From contig CAMTVQ010000005.1 of assembly GCA_947085255.1 (NCBI GenBank), forward strand, positions 1-64,000: a stretch of DNA of 64,000 bases, in the 5' to 3' direction. Below are positions 16,931-26,818 of the stretch, one piece after another (positions within the stretch are counted from its first letter, which is position 1; each line of letters begins with the position of its first letter). The notes beneath the pieces were generated by a model that did not search any database, was not told where the DNA came from, and saw only the letters and a list, made by a program, of their open reading frames with translations. Position numbers and translations under genes: made by a program. The DNA comes from CAMTVQ01 sp947085255 (lineage in GTDB: Bacteria; Bacteroidota; Bacteroidia; Sphingobacteriales; Sphingobacteriaceae).

Positions 16931-18961
16931 ATGGATTTTCAGCTTACCTCCGAATATAAACCTACTGGCGACCAACCTGCCGCTATTAAGCAATTAGTAG
17001 AAGGCGTAAACCGTAACGATACCTATCAAACTTTATTGGGAGTTACGGGTTCGGGTAAAACCTTTACCATTGCCAATGTAATACAGCAAACGCAAAAACC
17101 TACGTTGGTGCTGAGTCACAACAAAACCTTGGCAGCTCAATTGTACGGAGAGTTTAAGCAGTTTTTCCCCGAAAATGCAGTCAATTACTTCGTATCCTAT
17201 TACGATTATTACCAACCAGAGGCATATATGCCTACCACTAATACCTACATCGAAAAAGATTTACAGATAAATGAGGAGATAGAAAAATTGCGTCTACGTA
17301 CCACTTCGGCACTTATGTCGGGGCGTAGAGATGTAATTGTAGTGTCTTCCGTATCATGCATTTACGGTATGGGTAATCCCGAAGACTTTGCCCAAAGTGT
17401 GATGAAGGTAGCCGTGGGAACACGCATTAGTCGTAATGCGTTTTTGCACCGGTTGGTCGAAATATTATACTCACGTACCACAGCAGAATTTAGAAGAGGC
17501 ACGTTTCGGGTGAAAGGCGACATTGTAGATATTTACCCCGCTTACGCAGATTTTGCTTATCGCATTTCGTTTTTTGGAGACGATATTGAAGAAATTGAAG
17601 TAATAGAACCCACAACAGGCAAGCGTATAGAAAAACAAAGTGCCATCACCTTATTCCCTGCAAACTTATTTGTTACCCCCAAGGACCGCATGTTGCAAGC
17701 CATTTTTGCCATACAAGAGGAGTTGCAAGAACGTAAAGAACAGTTGTTTAAAGAGGGTAGAAACTTAGAGGCAAAGCGATTAGAGGAACGTGTAAATTAT
17801 GATTTAGAAATGATGCGCGAGTTGGGTTACTGCTCGGGTATCGAGAATTACTCCCGATTTTTTGATGGACGCTTGCCCGGCAGCCGACCTTTTTGCTTGT
17901 TAGATTATTTTCCGGATGATTATTTATTAGTGATAGACGAAAGCCACGTAACCATACCACAATTGCGGGCTATGTACGGCGGCGATAGATCGCGTAAATT
18001 ATCCTTGGTAGAGTATGGCTTTAGGCTACCAGCAGCTATGGATAATCGCCCGCTGAACTTCAATGAATTTGAAAGCATGGTAGGGCAAACCATTTTTGTA
18101 AGTGCTACACCAGCCGATTACGAATTGCAAAAATCGGAAGGTGTGGTGGTGGAACAAATTATTCGTCCAACAGGCTTGCTGGATCCTATAATAGAGGTAC
18201 GTCCGGTAATAAATCAGGTAGATGATTTGTTGGAACAAATTGACGAAACCATAAAAATGGGCGACCGCATTTTGGTAACAACCCTTACCAAACGTATGGC
18301 AGAAGAATTGACCAAGTACATGGAAAAACTGAGCATAAAATGTCGGTATATCCATTCGGAAGTAAAAACGTTAGACCGGGTAGAGATTTTGCGTGGGTTA
18401 CGTCTCGGCGAGTTTGATGTATTGGTGGGTATCAATTTATTACGCGAAGGATTGGATTTACCCGAAGTATCCTTAGTAGCCATTTTGGATGCGGATAAGG
18501 AAGGCTTTTTACGTTCGGATAGGGCATTGATACAAACCATTGGTCGTGCTGCCCGAAATGATAGAGGGCGTGTAATTATGTATGCCGATAGAATAACGGA
18601 CAGTATGCGCCGCACGATAGATGAAACGAACCGCCGTCGCGAAATACAAGTAGCGTATAATACAGCGCATGGCATTACGCCAGTAACGGTAAATAAAACG
18701 AAAAAAGAGATTATTGAGCAAACCTCTGTAATTGACTTTAGAGGCGGTGTGCAACAAGCCTACATCGACCAAGATGCTTTACCAAGCTTAGCAGCCGACC
18801 CAGTAGTGCAATACATGAATAAAGCAGAATTGCAAAAAAGCATTGATTTTGCTCGCAAAAGCATGCAAAAAGCAGCCAAAGACCTCGACTTCTTGATGGC
18901 TGCCAAATTGCGCGATGAGTTGTTTGCCTTAGAGACGGTTTTTAACGAACGGTTTGCATAG
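16931..18961 (+). CDS. uvrB: UvrABC excinuclease subunit B
   Basis: UvrB verifies damage handed over by UvrA, then recruits UvrC for incision in nucleotide excision repair. The 676-aa protein is of normal size. Walker A GVTGSGKT is at residues 37-44, the beta-hairpin region YYDYYQPEAYMP follows, and helicase motifs V/VI are seen in GINLLREGLDLPEVSLVAILD and RAARNDRGRVIMYAD. The UVR domain that binds UvrC is at the C-terminus (QKSIDFARKSMQKAAKDLDF). It stands alone on the plus strand; no LexA-type operator is evident in front of it. Confidence 0.98.
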   Translation: MDFQLTSEYKPTGDQPAAIKQLVEGVNRNDTYQTLLGVTGSGKTFTIANVIQQTQKPTLVLSHNKTLAAQLYGEFKQFFPENAVNYFVSYYDYYQPEAYMPTTNTYIEKDLQINEEIEKLRLRTTSALMSGRRDVIVVSSVSCIYGMGNPEDFAQSVMKVAVGTRISRNAFLHRLVEILYSRTTAEFRRGTFRVKGDIVDIYPAYADFAYRISFFGDDIEEIEVIEPTTGKRIEKQSAITLFPANLFVTPKDRMLQAIFAIQEELQERKEQLFKEGRNLEAKRLEERVNYDLEMMRELGYCSGIENYSRFFDGRLPGSRPFCLLDYFPDDYLLVIDESHVTIPQLRAMYGGDRSRKLSLVEYGFRLPAAMDNRPLNFNEFESMVGQTIFVSATPADYELQKSEGVVVEQIIRPTGLLDPIIEVRPVINQVDDLLEQIDETIKMGDRILVTTLTKRMAEELTKYMEKLSIKCRYIHSEVKTLDRVEILRGLRLGEFDVLVGINLLREGLDLPEVSLVAILDADKEGFLRSDRALIQTIGRAARNDRGRVIMYADRITDSMRRTIDETNRRREIQVAYNTAHGITPVTVNKTKKEIIEQTSVIDFRGGVQQAYIDQDALPSLAADPVVQYMNKAELQKSIDFARKSMQKAAKDLDFLMAAKLRDELFALETVFNERFA

Positions 18962-19134
18962 CTACTGTCAAATATCCGTTAGGTAATAGGTATTTGTAAT
19001 AAAATCTTTTATTATTGTTTTGCTTAAAAAACAAATAATAACCAGATGAAATCTGCATGATTCTAAAATCAAAAAAGGGAATAAAAATTACTATGCAGAT
19101 TCCATGTGACCACTAAAAAACAAATTATATTCAC

Positions 19135-21969
19135 ATGAAAAAATTACTCGTTCTTGCTGCTTTTGCAACACTTACCACCGTTGCTGGGGCACAAACCAAA
19201 TTGGTAGAAACCGTTACCCGTACGGGCAACGAAATTGTTATTCCTTACCAAAAATATGTACTGCCAAATGGACTTACTTTGGTAATTCATGAAGACCATT
19301 CAGATCCAGTTGTTCACGTAGATGTAACCTACCACGTAGGTTCTGCACGTGAGGAAGTAGGAAAATCGGGCTTTGCGCATTTTTTCGAACACATGATGTT
19401 CCAAGGGTCAGACAATGTGGCGGATGAAGAACATTTCAAAATAGTATCTGATGCAGGCGGAACGCTAAACGGCTCTACCAATTTGGATAGAACCAATTAT
19501 TACGAAACAGTGCCCGCCAACCAATTGGAAACCGCATTGTGGTTGGAAGCCGATAGAATGGGCTTTTTGTTGGATGCTGTAACACAGCAAAAATTTGAAG
19601 TACAACGTTCTACTGTAAAAAACGAGCGTGGACAAAATTATGACAACCGCCCTTATGGATTGATTTTCGAAAAACTATCAGGCGCATCTTATATCTACGG
19701 TCATCCGTACTCGTGGCCAACTATTGGTTTTATAGAAGATTTGAACCGTGTAGATGTAAATGATTTAAAGAAGTTCTTTTTGCGTTGGTACGGGCCAAAT
19801 AATGCCACGCTTACTGTAGGAGGTGATGTAGACCCTAAAGCGGTAGTAAAATTGGCCGAAAAATATTTTGGCAGCATTCCTCGTGGTCCAGAAGTAGTAA
19901 CTGCCGACGCTGCACCCGCTACAATAGAGGCCGACAGATATTTATCTTATGAAGATAATAACATCCGTTTTCCGGCATTATTGTTTTCTTTTCCAACGGT
20001 ACCTCGCTATCACCCAGACCAGCCAGCACTAGAGTGCTTAGCAGAAATTATTGGGGTGGGTAAAAGCTCATTCTTCTACAAAAATTTTGTGCTTACACAA
20101 AAGGCTATTCAATCTACCATTTTTAACAATAACAATGAGTTGGCTGGGCAAATGGTGTTTTTTGTATTGCCTTTTCCTGGTCAAAAACTAAGCGCAATTG
20201 ATAGTCTAATGCGTAGTAGTTTGTTGGAATTTGAAAAAGCAGGTGTAACCGATGACGCCATTACCAAATTTAAGGCACAGTACGAGGCAAATACCATCAA
20301 TGGACTACAAAGTGTAGCTGGTAAAGTAAGTAAGTTGGCAGCTTATCAAACATTTAGTGGTAATCCTAATTACCTGCAAAAAGAATTAAGTGCATATGCA
20401 AAGGTTACCAAAGAGGATGTATTGCGTGTGTACAATCAATACATCAAAAACAAAAACTGTGTGGTTTTAAGTGTGTACCCTAAAGGTAAGGCAGATATTG
20501 TAGCAAAGGCAGATAACTACACAATTCCAACGAGTGGCCGTACCCGCCCGAATGAGAATTTGGACAACTTAACCTACAACAAGCCCAAAGATAATTTTGA
20601 TAGAAGCAAGCGCCCTGTTTCGGGAACAAATCCTGTAGTGCAAGTGCCTGCTTATGCTACTGCACAATTAAAAAACGGAGTAAAAGTAATAGCTGCTCAG
20701 AATACAGAAGTGCCTACAGTAACGTTGCAACTTACTATTGAAGGTGGGCATCGTGCCGCTGCCAACATGCCCGAAAAGGCAGGTATAAATCAACTATTAG
20801 TGGCTATGATGGATGAGTCTACTGAAAACTATACAGCCGAAGCATTTGAGAACGAACTAGATAAATTAGGTTCAAGCATCAGCATCAGTGCGTCGGAAGA
20901 CAATACAGTGGTGGTAATACAATCGTTGAATAAAAATGTAGACGCCACGCTAAAACTGACAGCCGAAAAGCTGTTTAAGCCAAAGTTTGATGCGGCTGAT
21001 TTTGAACGTATCCAAAAACAACAAATTGAGGAAATTGAAGATCAAGAAAACCAACCGGTAACGATTGCTGACAATGTGTTTTCGAAATTACTTTTTGGTG
21101 AAGGTCATATTATGGCCGTACCCGTAAGTGGAACGGTAGAAACCATAAAAAGCATTACGCTGGAAGACATAAAGAAATATTATGCCGATTACTTTTCGCC
21201 ATCGGTAAGCCAATTGGTAATAGTAGGGGATATTGCACCTAAGGATGCACTTATTAAAGCCAAATTCTTAGAAAACTGGGCGGCAAAAGCAGTTACCATA
21301 AAACAAATGCCTACGCCAGCACAGCCACAAAAAACCAAAATTTATTTGGTGAATAAAGATAAAGCACCCCAGTCGGAAATACGTATTGGTTACTTAACCA
21401 ATATGCCATTTGATGCTACAGGCGAGTATTACAGAACCACATTAATGAACTTCATTTTAGGTGGAGCGTTTAACAGCCGTATTAACTTGAATTTGCGCGA
21501 AAATAAAGGGTTTACCTATGGTGCTCGTTCAGCTTTTTATGGTACTAAGTACCCAGCGATATTTGAAGCAGGTGCAGGTGTACGTGCTTCTGCAACAGAT
21601 AGTTCGGTGCAAGAGTTTATGAAGGAAATAAAACTTTATGCAACAAGTGGCATTAAGGAAGAAGAGTTGATATTTACAAAAAACAGTATCGGGCAGGCCG
21701 ATGCACGTAAGTATGAAACAGGCGGGCAAAAAGCAAATTTCTTACGTCAGATTATCACCTATAATCTCAACAAAGATTTTGTGACTAAGCAAAACGAGAT
21801 ACTTAAAGGTATTACCAAAACAGAAATAGATGCCTTAGCCAAAAAGCAATTACCTATTGGTGCTATGTATATTGTGGTAGTGGGTGATAAAGCCTTGGTA
21901 AAACCAGGCTTGGAAAAATTAGGATACGAAATAGTAGAATTAGATGCCAAAGGAAATTTGGTAAACTAA
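19135..21969 (+). CDS. Secreted M16-family zinc peptidase (pitrilysin-like, two-domain)
   Basis: The 944-aa protein has a signal peptide (MKKLLVLAAFATLTTVAGAQ). The inverted zinc motif HxxEH is at residues 82-86 (HFFEH), with the downstream glutamate in VKNERGQNYDNRPYG. A second M16 half (from about residue 500, QLKNGVKVIAAQNTEVPTV) lacks HxxEH, as is usual for the inactive half that completes the chamber. Enzymes of this type degrade peptides in the periplasm. The 172-bp gap before it holds an inverted repeat AATCTGCAT/ATGCAGATT and a copy-like match to the start-codon context. A strong terminator follows. Confidence 0.93.
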   Translation: MKKLLVLAAFATLTTVAGAQTKLVETVTRTGNEIVIPYQKYVLPNGLTLVIHEDHSDPVVHVDVTYHVGSAREEVGKSGFAHFFEHMMFQGSDNVADEEHFKIVSDAGGTLNGSTNLDRTNYYETVPANQLETALWLEADRMGFLLDAVTQQKFEVQRSTVKNERGQNYDNRPYGLIFEKLSGASYIYGHPYSWPTIGFIEDLNRVDVNDLKKFFLRWYGPNNATLTVGGDVDPKAVVKLAEKYFGSIPRGPEVVTADAAPATIEADRYLSYEDNNIRFPALLFSFPTVPRYHPDQPALECLAEIIGVGKSSFFYKNFVLTQKAIQSTIFNNNNELAGQMVFFVLPFPGQKLSAIDSLMRSSLLEFEKAGVTDDAITKFKAQYEANTINGLQSVAGKVSKLAAYQTFSGNPNYLQKELSAYAKVTKEDVLRVYNQYIKNKNCVVLSVYPKGKADIVAKADNYTIPTSGRTRPNENLDNLTYNKPKDNFDRSKRPVSGTNPVVQVPAYATAQLKNGVKVIAAQNTEVPTVTLQLTIEGGHRAAANMPEKAGINQLLVAMMDESTENYTAEAFENELDKLGSSISISASEDNTVVVIQSLNKNVDATLKLTAEKLFKPKFDAADFERIQKQQIEEIEDQENQPVTIADNVFSKLLFGEGHIMAVPVSGTVETIKSITLEDIKKYYADYFSPSVSQLVIVGDIAPKDALIKAKFLENWAAKAVTIKQMPTPAQPQKTKIYLVNKDKAPQSEIRIGYLTNMPFDATGEYYRTTLMNFILGGAFNSRINLNLRENKGFTYGARSAFYGTKYPAIFEAGAGVRASATDSSVQEFMKEIKLYATSGIKEEELIFTKNSIGQADARKYETGGQKANFLRQIITYNLNKDFVTKQNEILKGITKTEIDALAKKQLPIGAMYIVVVGDKALVKPGLEKLGYEIVELDAKGNLVN

Positions 21970-21985
21970 AGCGCGTTATTAAGTA

Positions 21986-22023
21986 AAAAAAGGCGTCCCA
22001 AAATTACTGAGGACGCCTTTTTT
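21986..22023 (+). terminator. Rho-independent terminator after the M16 peptidase gene
   Basis: The 13-bp stem AAAAAAGGCGTCC (21986-21998) with GGACGCCTTTTTT (22011-22023) has a 12-nt loop and a T-run. Confidence 0.92.
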
Positions 22024-22053
22024 GTATTTATGCAACAAAATAAATGATAACAC

Positions 22054-22061
22054 TATATTTG
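22054..22061 (+). promoter_or_regulatory. Promoter -7 box before the DUF4834 gene
   Basis: TATATTTG matches TAnnTTTG, 20 bases before the start codon at 22082. No -33 element is clear. It probably drives the DUF4834-yfhO pair. Confidence 0.5.
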
Positions 22062-22081
22062 CACGTAATAGCATATAACAC

Positions 22082-22333
22082 ATGGGTATTCTTCGATTTA
22101 TTTTTACACTACTAGCAATTTGGTTTGTAATCCGCTTGTTGGCACGTCTGTTTTTGCCACTTATCATTCAAAAACTTGTACAAAAAGCAGGCAACCAAAT
22201 AAATAGAGATTTTAGAGAAACACAGCCCCGTAAACCAGAAGGCACTATTGAAGTAAATTACGAATCCAAACAAAAAGCATCAGTTAAAAAAGCAACTGAA
22301 GGCGAATTTGTTGATTTTGAAGAAATAAAATAA
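22082..22333 (+). CDS. DUF4834 family small membrane protein
   Basis: The 83-aa protein has one N-terminal hydrophobic segment (FIFTLLAIWFVIRLLARLFL, about residues 6-25) and a charged cytoplasmic tail. Its shape and sequence fit the Bacteroidota DUF4834 family, whose role is unknown. It lies 11 bp before the YfhO-type gene, so both are probably co-transcribed from the box at 22054. Confidence 0.75.
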   Translation: MGILRFIFTLLAIWFVIRLLARLFLPLIIQKLVQKAGNQINRDFRETQPRKPEGTIEVNYESKQKASVKKATEGEFVDFEEIK

Positions 22334-22344
22334 TCCAACATAAC

Positions 22345-24825
22345 ATGAATAATTGGTTTAAGAATAATTGGCAACACTTTGCCGCTATTTGTTTTTTTGT
22401 AGTGCTTGCATTTGTTTATGCTAGTCCTATACTAAATGGCAAAACACTGGCTCAGTCGGATGTCATACAATCAAAAGCCATGCAGACAGAACTCCTCAAG
22501 TATGAACAGCCTGATGGTACCCGCCCATTATGGACTAATCAAATGTTTGGAGGGATGCCTGCCTATCAGTTAGGCATACAATATTCTAGTAGTATAGCTA
22601 GTGTAGTATTTAAAGGAATCACCAAATTACTACCTTCACCTTCTCACCTTATAGTACTTTATTGTTTTTGTGCATATATACTATTTAGTATACTCGGGCT
22701 TAATTTTTGGATAAGCTTACTAGGCGCCATTGCAATAGGATTTACTTCATATAATTTTATCATTATAGAGGCTGGCCATTTGAATAAAGGTTTAGCAATT
22801 TCTTTTTTCCCATTAATACTAGCTTCTTGCTTTTTAGCCTACCGCAAAAATTATTTATGGGCTGTTATTTTAGCTTCTATCGGCATGGCTTTAGAGTTAA
22901 GAGCTGGTCATATACAAATGACTTATTATCTGTTTTTAGCAATAGGATTATTAGTTATTCTACAAGCATGGTTAGCTTATAGGGAGAAAGCGTGGCGTGG
23001 CTTTTTAGTAGGTTCAGCAGCATTAGCATTGGGTATTCTAATTGGAATGAGCACTAATATTACCAATATACTCATTAACAGAGAATATGTGAGCGAAACA
23101 ATGAGAGGAGGAACAGAACTTTCCTTAAATGCCAAAGACAAGAAATCGGTAACAGGCTTAGATAAAGACTATGCTTATCAATGGAGTCAAGGCATAGGAG
23201 AATGTATCACATTTATGATTCCGAATGCTTATGGAGGAGGTTCTGGGACTAAACTTCCAAACGATGCAGAAGCTGTAAACCTCCTTACTCAAAAAGGAGT
23301 TGCAAAGAATCAAGCTGAAGGGTTCATTGGTCAGTTTAGCTATTGGGGACCAAAACCATTTACATCTGGTCCAACTTATTTTGGAGCAATTGTGCTCTTC
23401 TTATTTATTTTGGGCATATTCATTGTTAGAAACCCCTTAAAATGGTGGATAATATCTGCCGTTTTGTTGAGTGTTTGCTTATCTCTAGGTAAGCATTTTG
23501 ATTCTTTTTCTAATTTGTTTTTCGACTATTTTCCGATGTATAACAAGTTCAGAGCTGTAGAATCTATTTTGGTTGTAGCTGCATTATTAATACCAGTCTT
23601 GGCTGCAATAGCCTTACAAGAGATTATAGACGCTAGCGCTGAAAGAAAAAAAGAAATTATTAGAACAGGTAAAAAGATAGTATATGGTACTGTCGGAGTC
23701 CTAGTGCTATTATGGTTAGTTCCTTCTGCATTTTTTGATTTTCAGGGAGAAAGTGATAAGGTCGTAATTGAGCAAATAATGCAGATGTCTAATGGAGATC
23801 AAGCATTTTCCGATCAAATGGTATCAGCCCTGCATAACGATAGGGAACAGCTCTTTAAGAACGATACATTAAGATCCCTTGCTTTTATTGCCTTAGCTAT
23901 AACATTATTGTATTTATTAGTGGTTAAAAAAACAAAAAAGGAGTATGTATTAGTAGGGTTAGCATTATTGGTATTGGTAGATATGTGGGTGATAGACAAA
24001 CGTTACCTTAATAATGATGGCTATGTATCTAAAAGCAAGGTCAAAAACTACTTTCAACCTAGAGAAGCGGATTTTCAAATTTTACAAGATAAAGACCCCA
24101 ATTATCGTGTTTTTGATGTATCGGTCAATACATTTAATACGGCAAGTACGTCTTATTTTCATAAAACTATAGGGGGCTATAGTGCAGTTAAGCTCCGTCG
24201 TATCCAAGATATTATAGAGCACCAATTGAGTGTCGATAGTGGTAATAGGGAAGGTGTATTGAACATGTTAAATACCAAATATTTCATTGTTCAAAATTCT
24301 CAAAAAAATCAACCGATGGCTATCCCTAATCCTGATGCTTTGGGTAATGCTTGGTTTGTTCGTAAGGTAATTATTACAGATGGAGCCAATGCAGAAATGC
24401 TGGCATTGAATAAGCTGAATCCTAAAGTTGAATTAGTTGCAGATGCTCAATTCACAGCAGTAATACAGCCTATTCCTGCTGTGATTGATACCAATGCGAC
24501 CATTAAATTAACAGCCTATGAGCCTGAACATTTAACCTATGATTATCAGTCGATTACGGCACAAACAGTGGTGTTCTCAGAAATCTATTATAAGGCAGGG
24601 TGGAAAGCATTTATCGATGGTAAAGAAGAGCCTTATTTTAGAGCAAATTATATTTTAAGAGCATTACAAGTTCCGGAAGGCAAGCATAAAATTGAGTTTA
24701 CGTTTAGGCCTGAAACATATTATACAGGAGAGAAAATATCTTATGCTGGCTCAGCCCTATTGGTACTACTGCTTTTGGGAGGTATTTTTATAACCTTTAG
24801 AAAAAAGCCTGAAGCTATTTCTTAA
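22345..24825 (+). CDS. YfhO-family multi-spanning membrane protein
   Basis: The 826-aa protein has about a dozen hydrophobic segments, then a soluble C-terminal part, and a final membrane helix (YAGSALLVLLLLGGIFITF). The opening ASPILNGKTLAQSDVIQ and FGGMPAYQLG blocks are typical of bacterial YfhO proteins (GT-C-like fold). In Bacillus, YfhO is linked to glycosylation of lipoteichoic acid; in Bacteroidota the substrate is unknown. It borders the polysaccharide cluster and overlaps the convergent GT2 gene by 11 bp, so a role in glycan transfer is plausible but unproven. Confidence 0.85.
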   Translation: MNNWFKNNWQHFAAICFFVVLAFVYASPILNGKTLAQSDVIQSKAMQTELLKYEQPDGTRPLWTNQMFGGMPAYQLGIQYSSSIASVVFKGITKLLPSPSHLIVLYCFCAYILFSILGLNFWISLLGAIAIGFTSYNFIIIEAGHLNKGLAISFFPLILASCFLAYRKNYLWAVILASIGMALELRAGHIQMTYYLFLAIGLLVILQAWLAYREKAWRGFLVGSAALALGILIGMSTNITNILINREYVSETMRGGTELSLNAKDKKSVTGLDKDYAYQWSQGIGECITFMIPNAYGGGSGTKLPNDAEAVNLLTQKGVAKNQAEGFIGQFSYWGPKPFTSGPTYFGAIVLFLFILGIFIVRNPLKWWIISAVLLSVCLSLGKHFDSFSNLFFDYFPMYNKFRAVESILVVAALLIPVLAAIALQEIIDASAERKKEIIRTGKKIVYGTVGVLVLLWLVPSAFFDFQGESDKVVIEQIMQMSNGDQAFSDQMVSALHNDREQLFKNDTLRSLAFIALAITLLYLLVVKKTKKEYVLVGLALLVLVDMWVIDKRYLNNDGYVSKSKVKNYFQPREADFQILQDKDPNYRVFDVSVNTFNTASTSYFHKTIGGYSAVKLRRIQDIIEHQLSVDSGNREGVLNMLNTKYFIVQNSQKNQPMAIPNPDALGNAWFVRKVIITDGANAEMLALNKLNPKVELVADAQFTAVIQPIPAVIDTNATIKLTAYEPEHLTYDYQSITAQTVVFSEIYYKAGWKAFIDGKEEPYFRANYILRALQVPEGKHKIEFTFRPETYYTGEKISYAGSALLVLLLLGGIFITFRKKPEAIS

Positions 24826-25552
24826 ACGGAAATCGAGCTATAATTAATAGATGAAGCACTATGGTAGTTAATAAGCCATAGTGCTTTTTCATGATTAAAA
24901 ACCGTTCGGTTAAAGAGCGAATTGCATATTGCTTAGAAGCGCCGCCTACCAAATATTTACAGATATAACTTTGGGTATATACAATCGTTTTAGCTCGCTT
25001 CAAGCAATTGATAATCCAGTCAATGTCTCCAGAGAAACGGTATTTTAAATCATAAGGAGCTACAATTGTTCGACGAATAAAAATAGCCTGATGGCATACC
25101 AGCATTCCTTTCTTAAAGCTCTTCCAATCCAATTGTTCAGGAGCAATATGCCAACGCTCGCCAGCATCTGTTCTGTCCGAATGAATCAATCGCGTTTGAC
25201 CATAATAAATATCTGCATAAGGAGTTTTTTGAAAGGTATTGGCAATCGTTCCAGCATCATAAAACTCATCTCCCGCATTCATAAACAAGACATAATCTCC
25301 AGTAGCCAATTGTAAGCCCTTATTCATGGCATCATAAATACCCTTATCCGGTTCTGATAAATAGTGGGCAATCTTTGTGCTGTATTGTTCTATAATGGCT
25401 GTAGTGCCATCTTTTGATGATCCATCAACAATAATGTATTCTATATGAGAATAGCTTTGAGATAGGACGCTATTAATCGTATAGGTAATGCAATCCGCTG
25501 CCTGATAGGACACAGTAATAACACTCACCTTGGGCATATAATTGCTTTCCAT
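24815..25552 (-). CDS. Family 2 glycosyltransferase
   Basis: The 245-aa protein is a GT-A fold transferase. SVITVSYQAADCITYTINSV opens the nucleotide-sugar site, IEYIIVDGSSKDGT follows, and the metal-binding motif is in FMNAGDEFYDAG, a DxD-like variant. It resembles WcaA-type transferases that extend cell-surface glycans on the cytoplasmic face. It is the last gene of the minus-strand glycan operon and abuts the GT4 gene directly (start 25552, previous stop from 25553). A second Met (MPKVSVITV) could be the true start. Its 3' end contains the terminator of the convergent yfhO gene. Confidence 0.9.
   Translation of the reverse strand: MESNYMPKVSVITVSYQAADCITYTINSVLSQSYSHIEYIIVDGSSKDGTTAIIEQYSTKIAHYLSEPDKGIYDAMNKGLQLATGDYVLFMNAGDEFYDAGTIANTFQKTPYADIYYGQTRLIHSDRTDAGERWHIAPEQLDWKSFKKGMLVCHQAIFIRRTIVAPYDLKYRFSGDIDWIINCLKRAKTIVYTQSYICKYLVGGASKQYAIRSLTERFLIMKKHYGLLTTIVLHLLIIARFPFKK
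24854..24889 (+). terminator. Terminator of the YfhO gene, inside the GT2 coding region
   Basis: A perfect 11-bp stem, AAGCACTATGG (24854-24864) with CCATAGTGCTT (24876-24886), ends in a T-run on the plus strand. It follows the YfhO stop by 28 bp and lies inside the C-terminal codons of the convergent glycosyltransferase (KKHYGLLTTIVLH). Confidence 0.75.
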
Positions 25553-26818
25553 CTATCTATTGCTTAAAGCTTCTTGATATAAATCAATGAATTGTGATGC
25601 TACCTTATCGTAAGAAAAGGTATTGACAACTTTCAACCTCGCTTTTTCCCCTAATGTTTTGCTATTCGCTAATACATGCAAAACCCCTTTTTTTAGATCT
25701 TTTTCAGATAAAAAAGCTGCTAAATAACCATTTTCCAAATGATCAATCATATCTGGTATTCCGCCTGTATGAAATGCGGTTACTGCTGTTCCACAGGCCA
25801 TAGCTTCCATTACAGTATTGGGTAGATTATCTTCCAGTGAGGGAACTACCAGTACCTCTGCAGCGGCATAACAAGTAACTAATTTTTTTTGATTGGAGAT
25901 ATGACCTAAGAAAGAAACCGGAAATGGAAAATCAGAAAATTCTTTTTCTTCAGCAGTACCCATAATCAGAATCTGTAGTTGCCCTTTTAGTTCTGGCTGT
26001 TCAGCTGATAACAAACTTAATGCACGCTTAAAATAAGAAAATCCCTTGCGCAAATCATTAACTTTTACCGATACAAACAGAATCGTTTTCTTTTGTGTAT
26101 CTATTCCTAAATCTTTTTTAGCCAATTCTTTCTCTATCGGATTAAATAAAGTGATATCTATTGGATTGGGGATAACATTTACCGGAATATGATTGTCTTT
26201 CAACAAGGGGCTCTGGATAGCCAAAGATTTCATCCAGTTGCTACAGGCTACAATTCTTAAATTAAACTGCTTGTAGAGTTGCTGCTTTTGCGTAAATAAT
26301 CGTTGAGAGATATCGTTCTTTCCCGAGAACGTAACTTGTGGGCAGTAAGAACAGGATGAGCTGAATTTTATGCAAGAACCACTATAATGACAGCCTCCTG
26401 TTAACGACCACATATCATGTGCTGTCCAAAAGATAGGTTTGCCCAATTTTTTTAATTCAGCTAAGCCTTTTATAGATAATAAGCCTTGATTAATCCAATG
26501 AATATGTATGATGTCTGCTTGTTGCACTAAAGGATGTTTGGATAGAGAGACACCAAATTTGCCTACAGAAAAAACGCCACCGTTGTTTTTTCCATATAGC
26601 TTGTCACATAATTTAGACAAGGTTTGGATAAGTTTGGCATGTAATCTACTCCAAAAATTTGTTGGGATACTGATGATATCCGTTTCAGTAGATGTTTTGT
26701 TGAGTACTAAAAAATGAGCATCAATATGAGCATGTTTCAATGCCTGAAAATGACGATAGCCAGCAATAAAGGCGCCACCTCCCGTCACATCTTTCTTATT
26801 GATGATCAGCACATTCAT
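25553..26818 (-). CDS. Family 4 glycosyltransferase
   Basis: The 421-aa GT-B protein has an N-terminal acceptor domain (MNVLIINKKDVTGGGAFIAG) and a C-terminal donor domain. The latter has KKTILFVSVKVNDLRKGFSY and the E-x7-E signature in VVPSLEDNLPNTVMEAMACG. A Cys-rich stretch (CHYSGSCIKFSSSCSYCPQ) is typical of a WcaC/GT4 subgroup with four conserved cysteines. It transfers a sugar to a lipid-linked glycan in the cytoplasm. Start and stop overlap the flanking FkbM gene as TAATG, so they are coupled. Confidence 0.9.
   Translation of the reverse strand: MNVLIINKKDVTGGGAFIAGYRHFQALKHAHIDAHFLVLNKTSTETDIISIPTNFWSRLHAKLIQTLSKLCDKLYGKNNGGVFSVGKFGVSLSKHPLVQQADIIHIHWINQGLLSIKGLAELKKLGKPIFWTAHDMWSLTGGCHYSGSCIKFSSSCSYCPQVTFSGKNDISQRLFTQKQQLYKQFNLRIVACSNWMKSLAIQSPLLKDNHIPVNVIPNPIDITLFNPIEKELAKKDLGIDTQKKTILFVSVKVNDLRKGFSYFKRALSLLSAEQPELKGQLQILIMGTAEEKEFSDFPFPVSFLGHISNQKKLVTCYAAAEVLVVPSLEDNLPNTVMEAMACGTAVTAFHTGGIPDMIDHLENGYLAAFLSEKDLKKGVLHVLANSKTLGEKARLKVVNTFSYDKVASQFIDLYQEALSNR

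Noticed and set aside
19021..19134. Short upstream peptide or duplicated start region before the M16 peptidase gene
   Set aside because: A 27-bp AT-rich match around an upstream ATG is imperfect, and that ATG meets a stop after four codons. It may be chance in AT-rich DNA.
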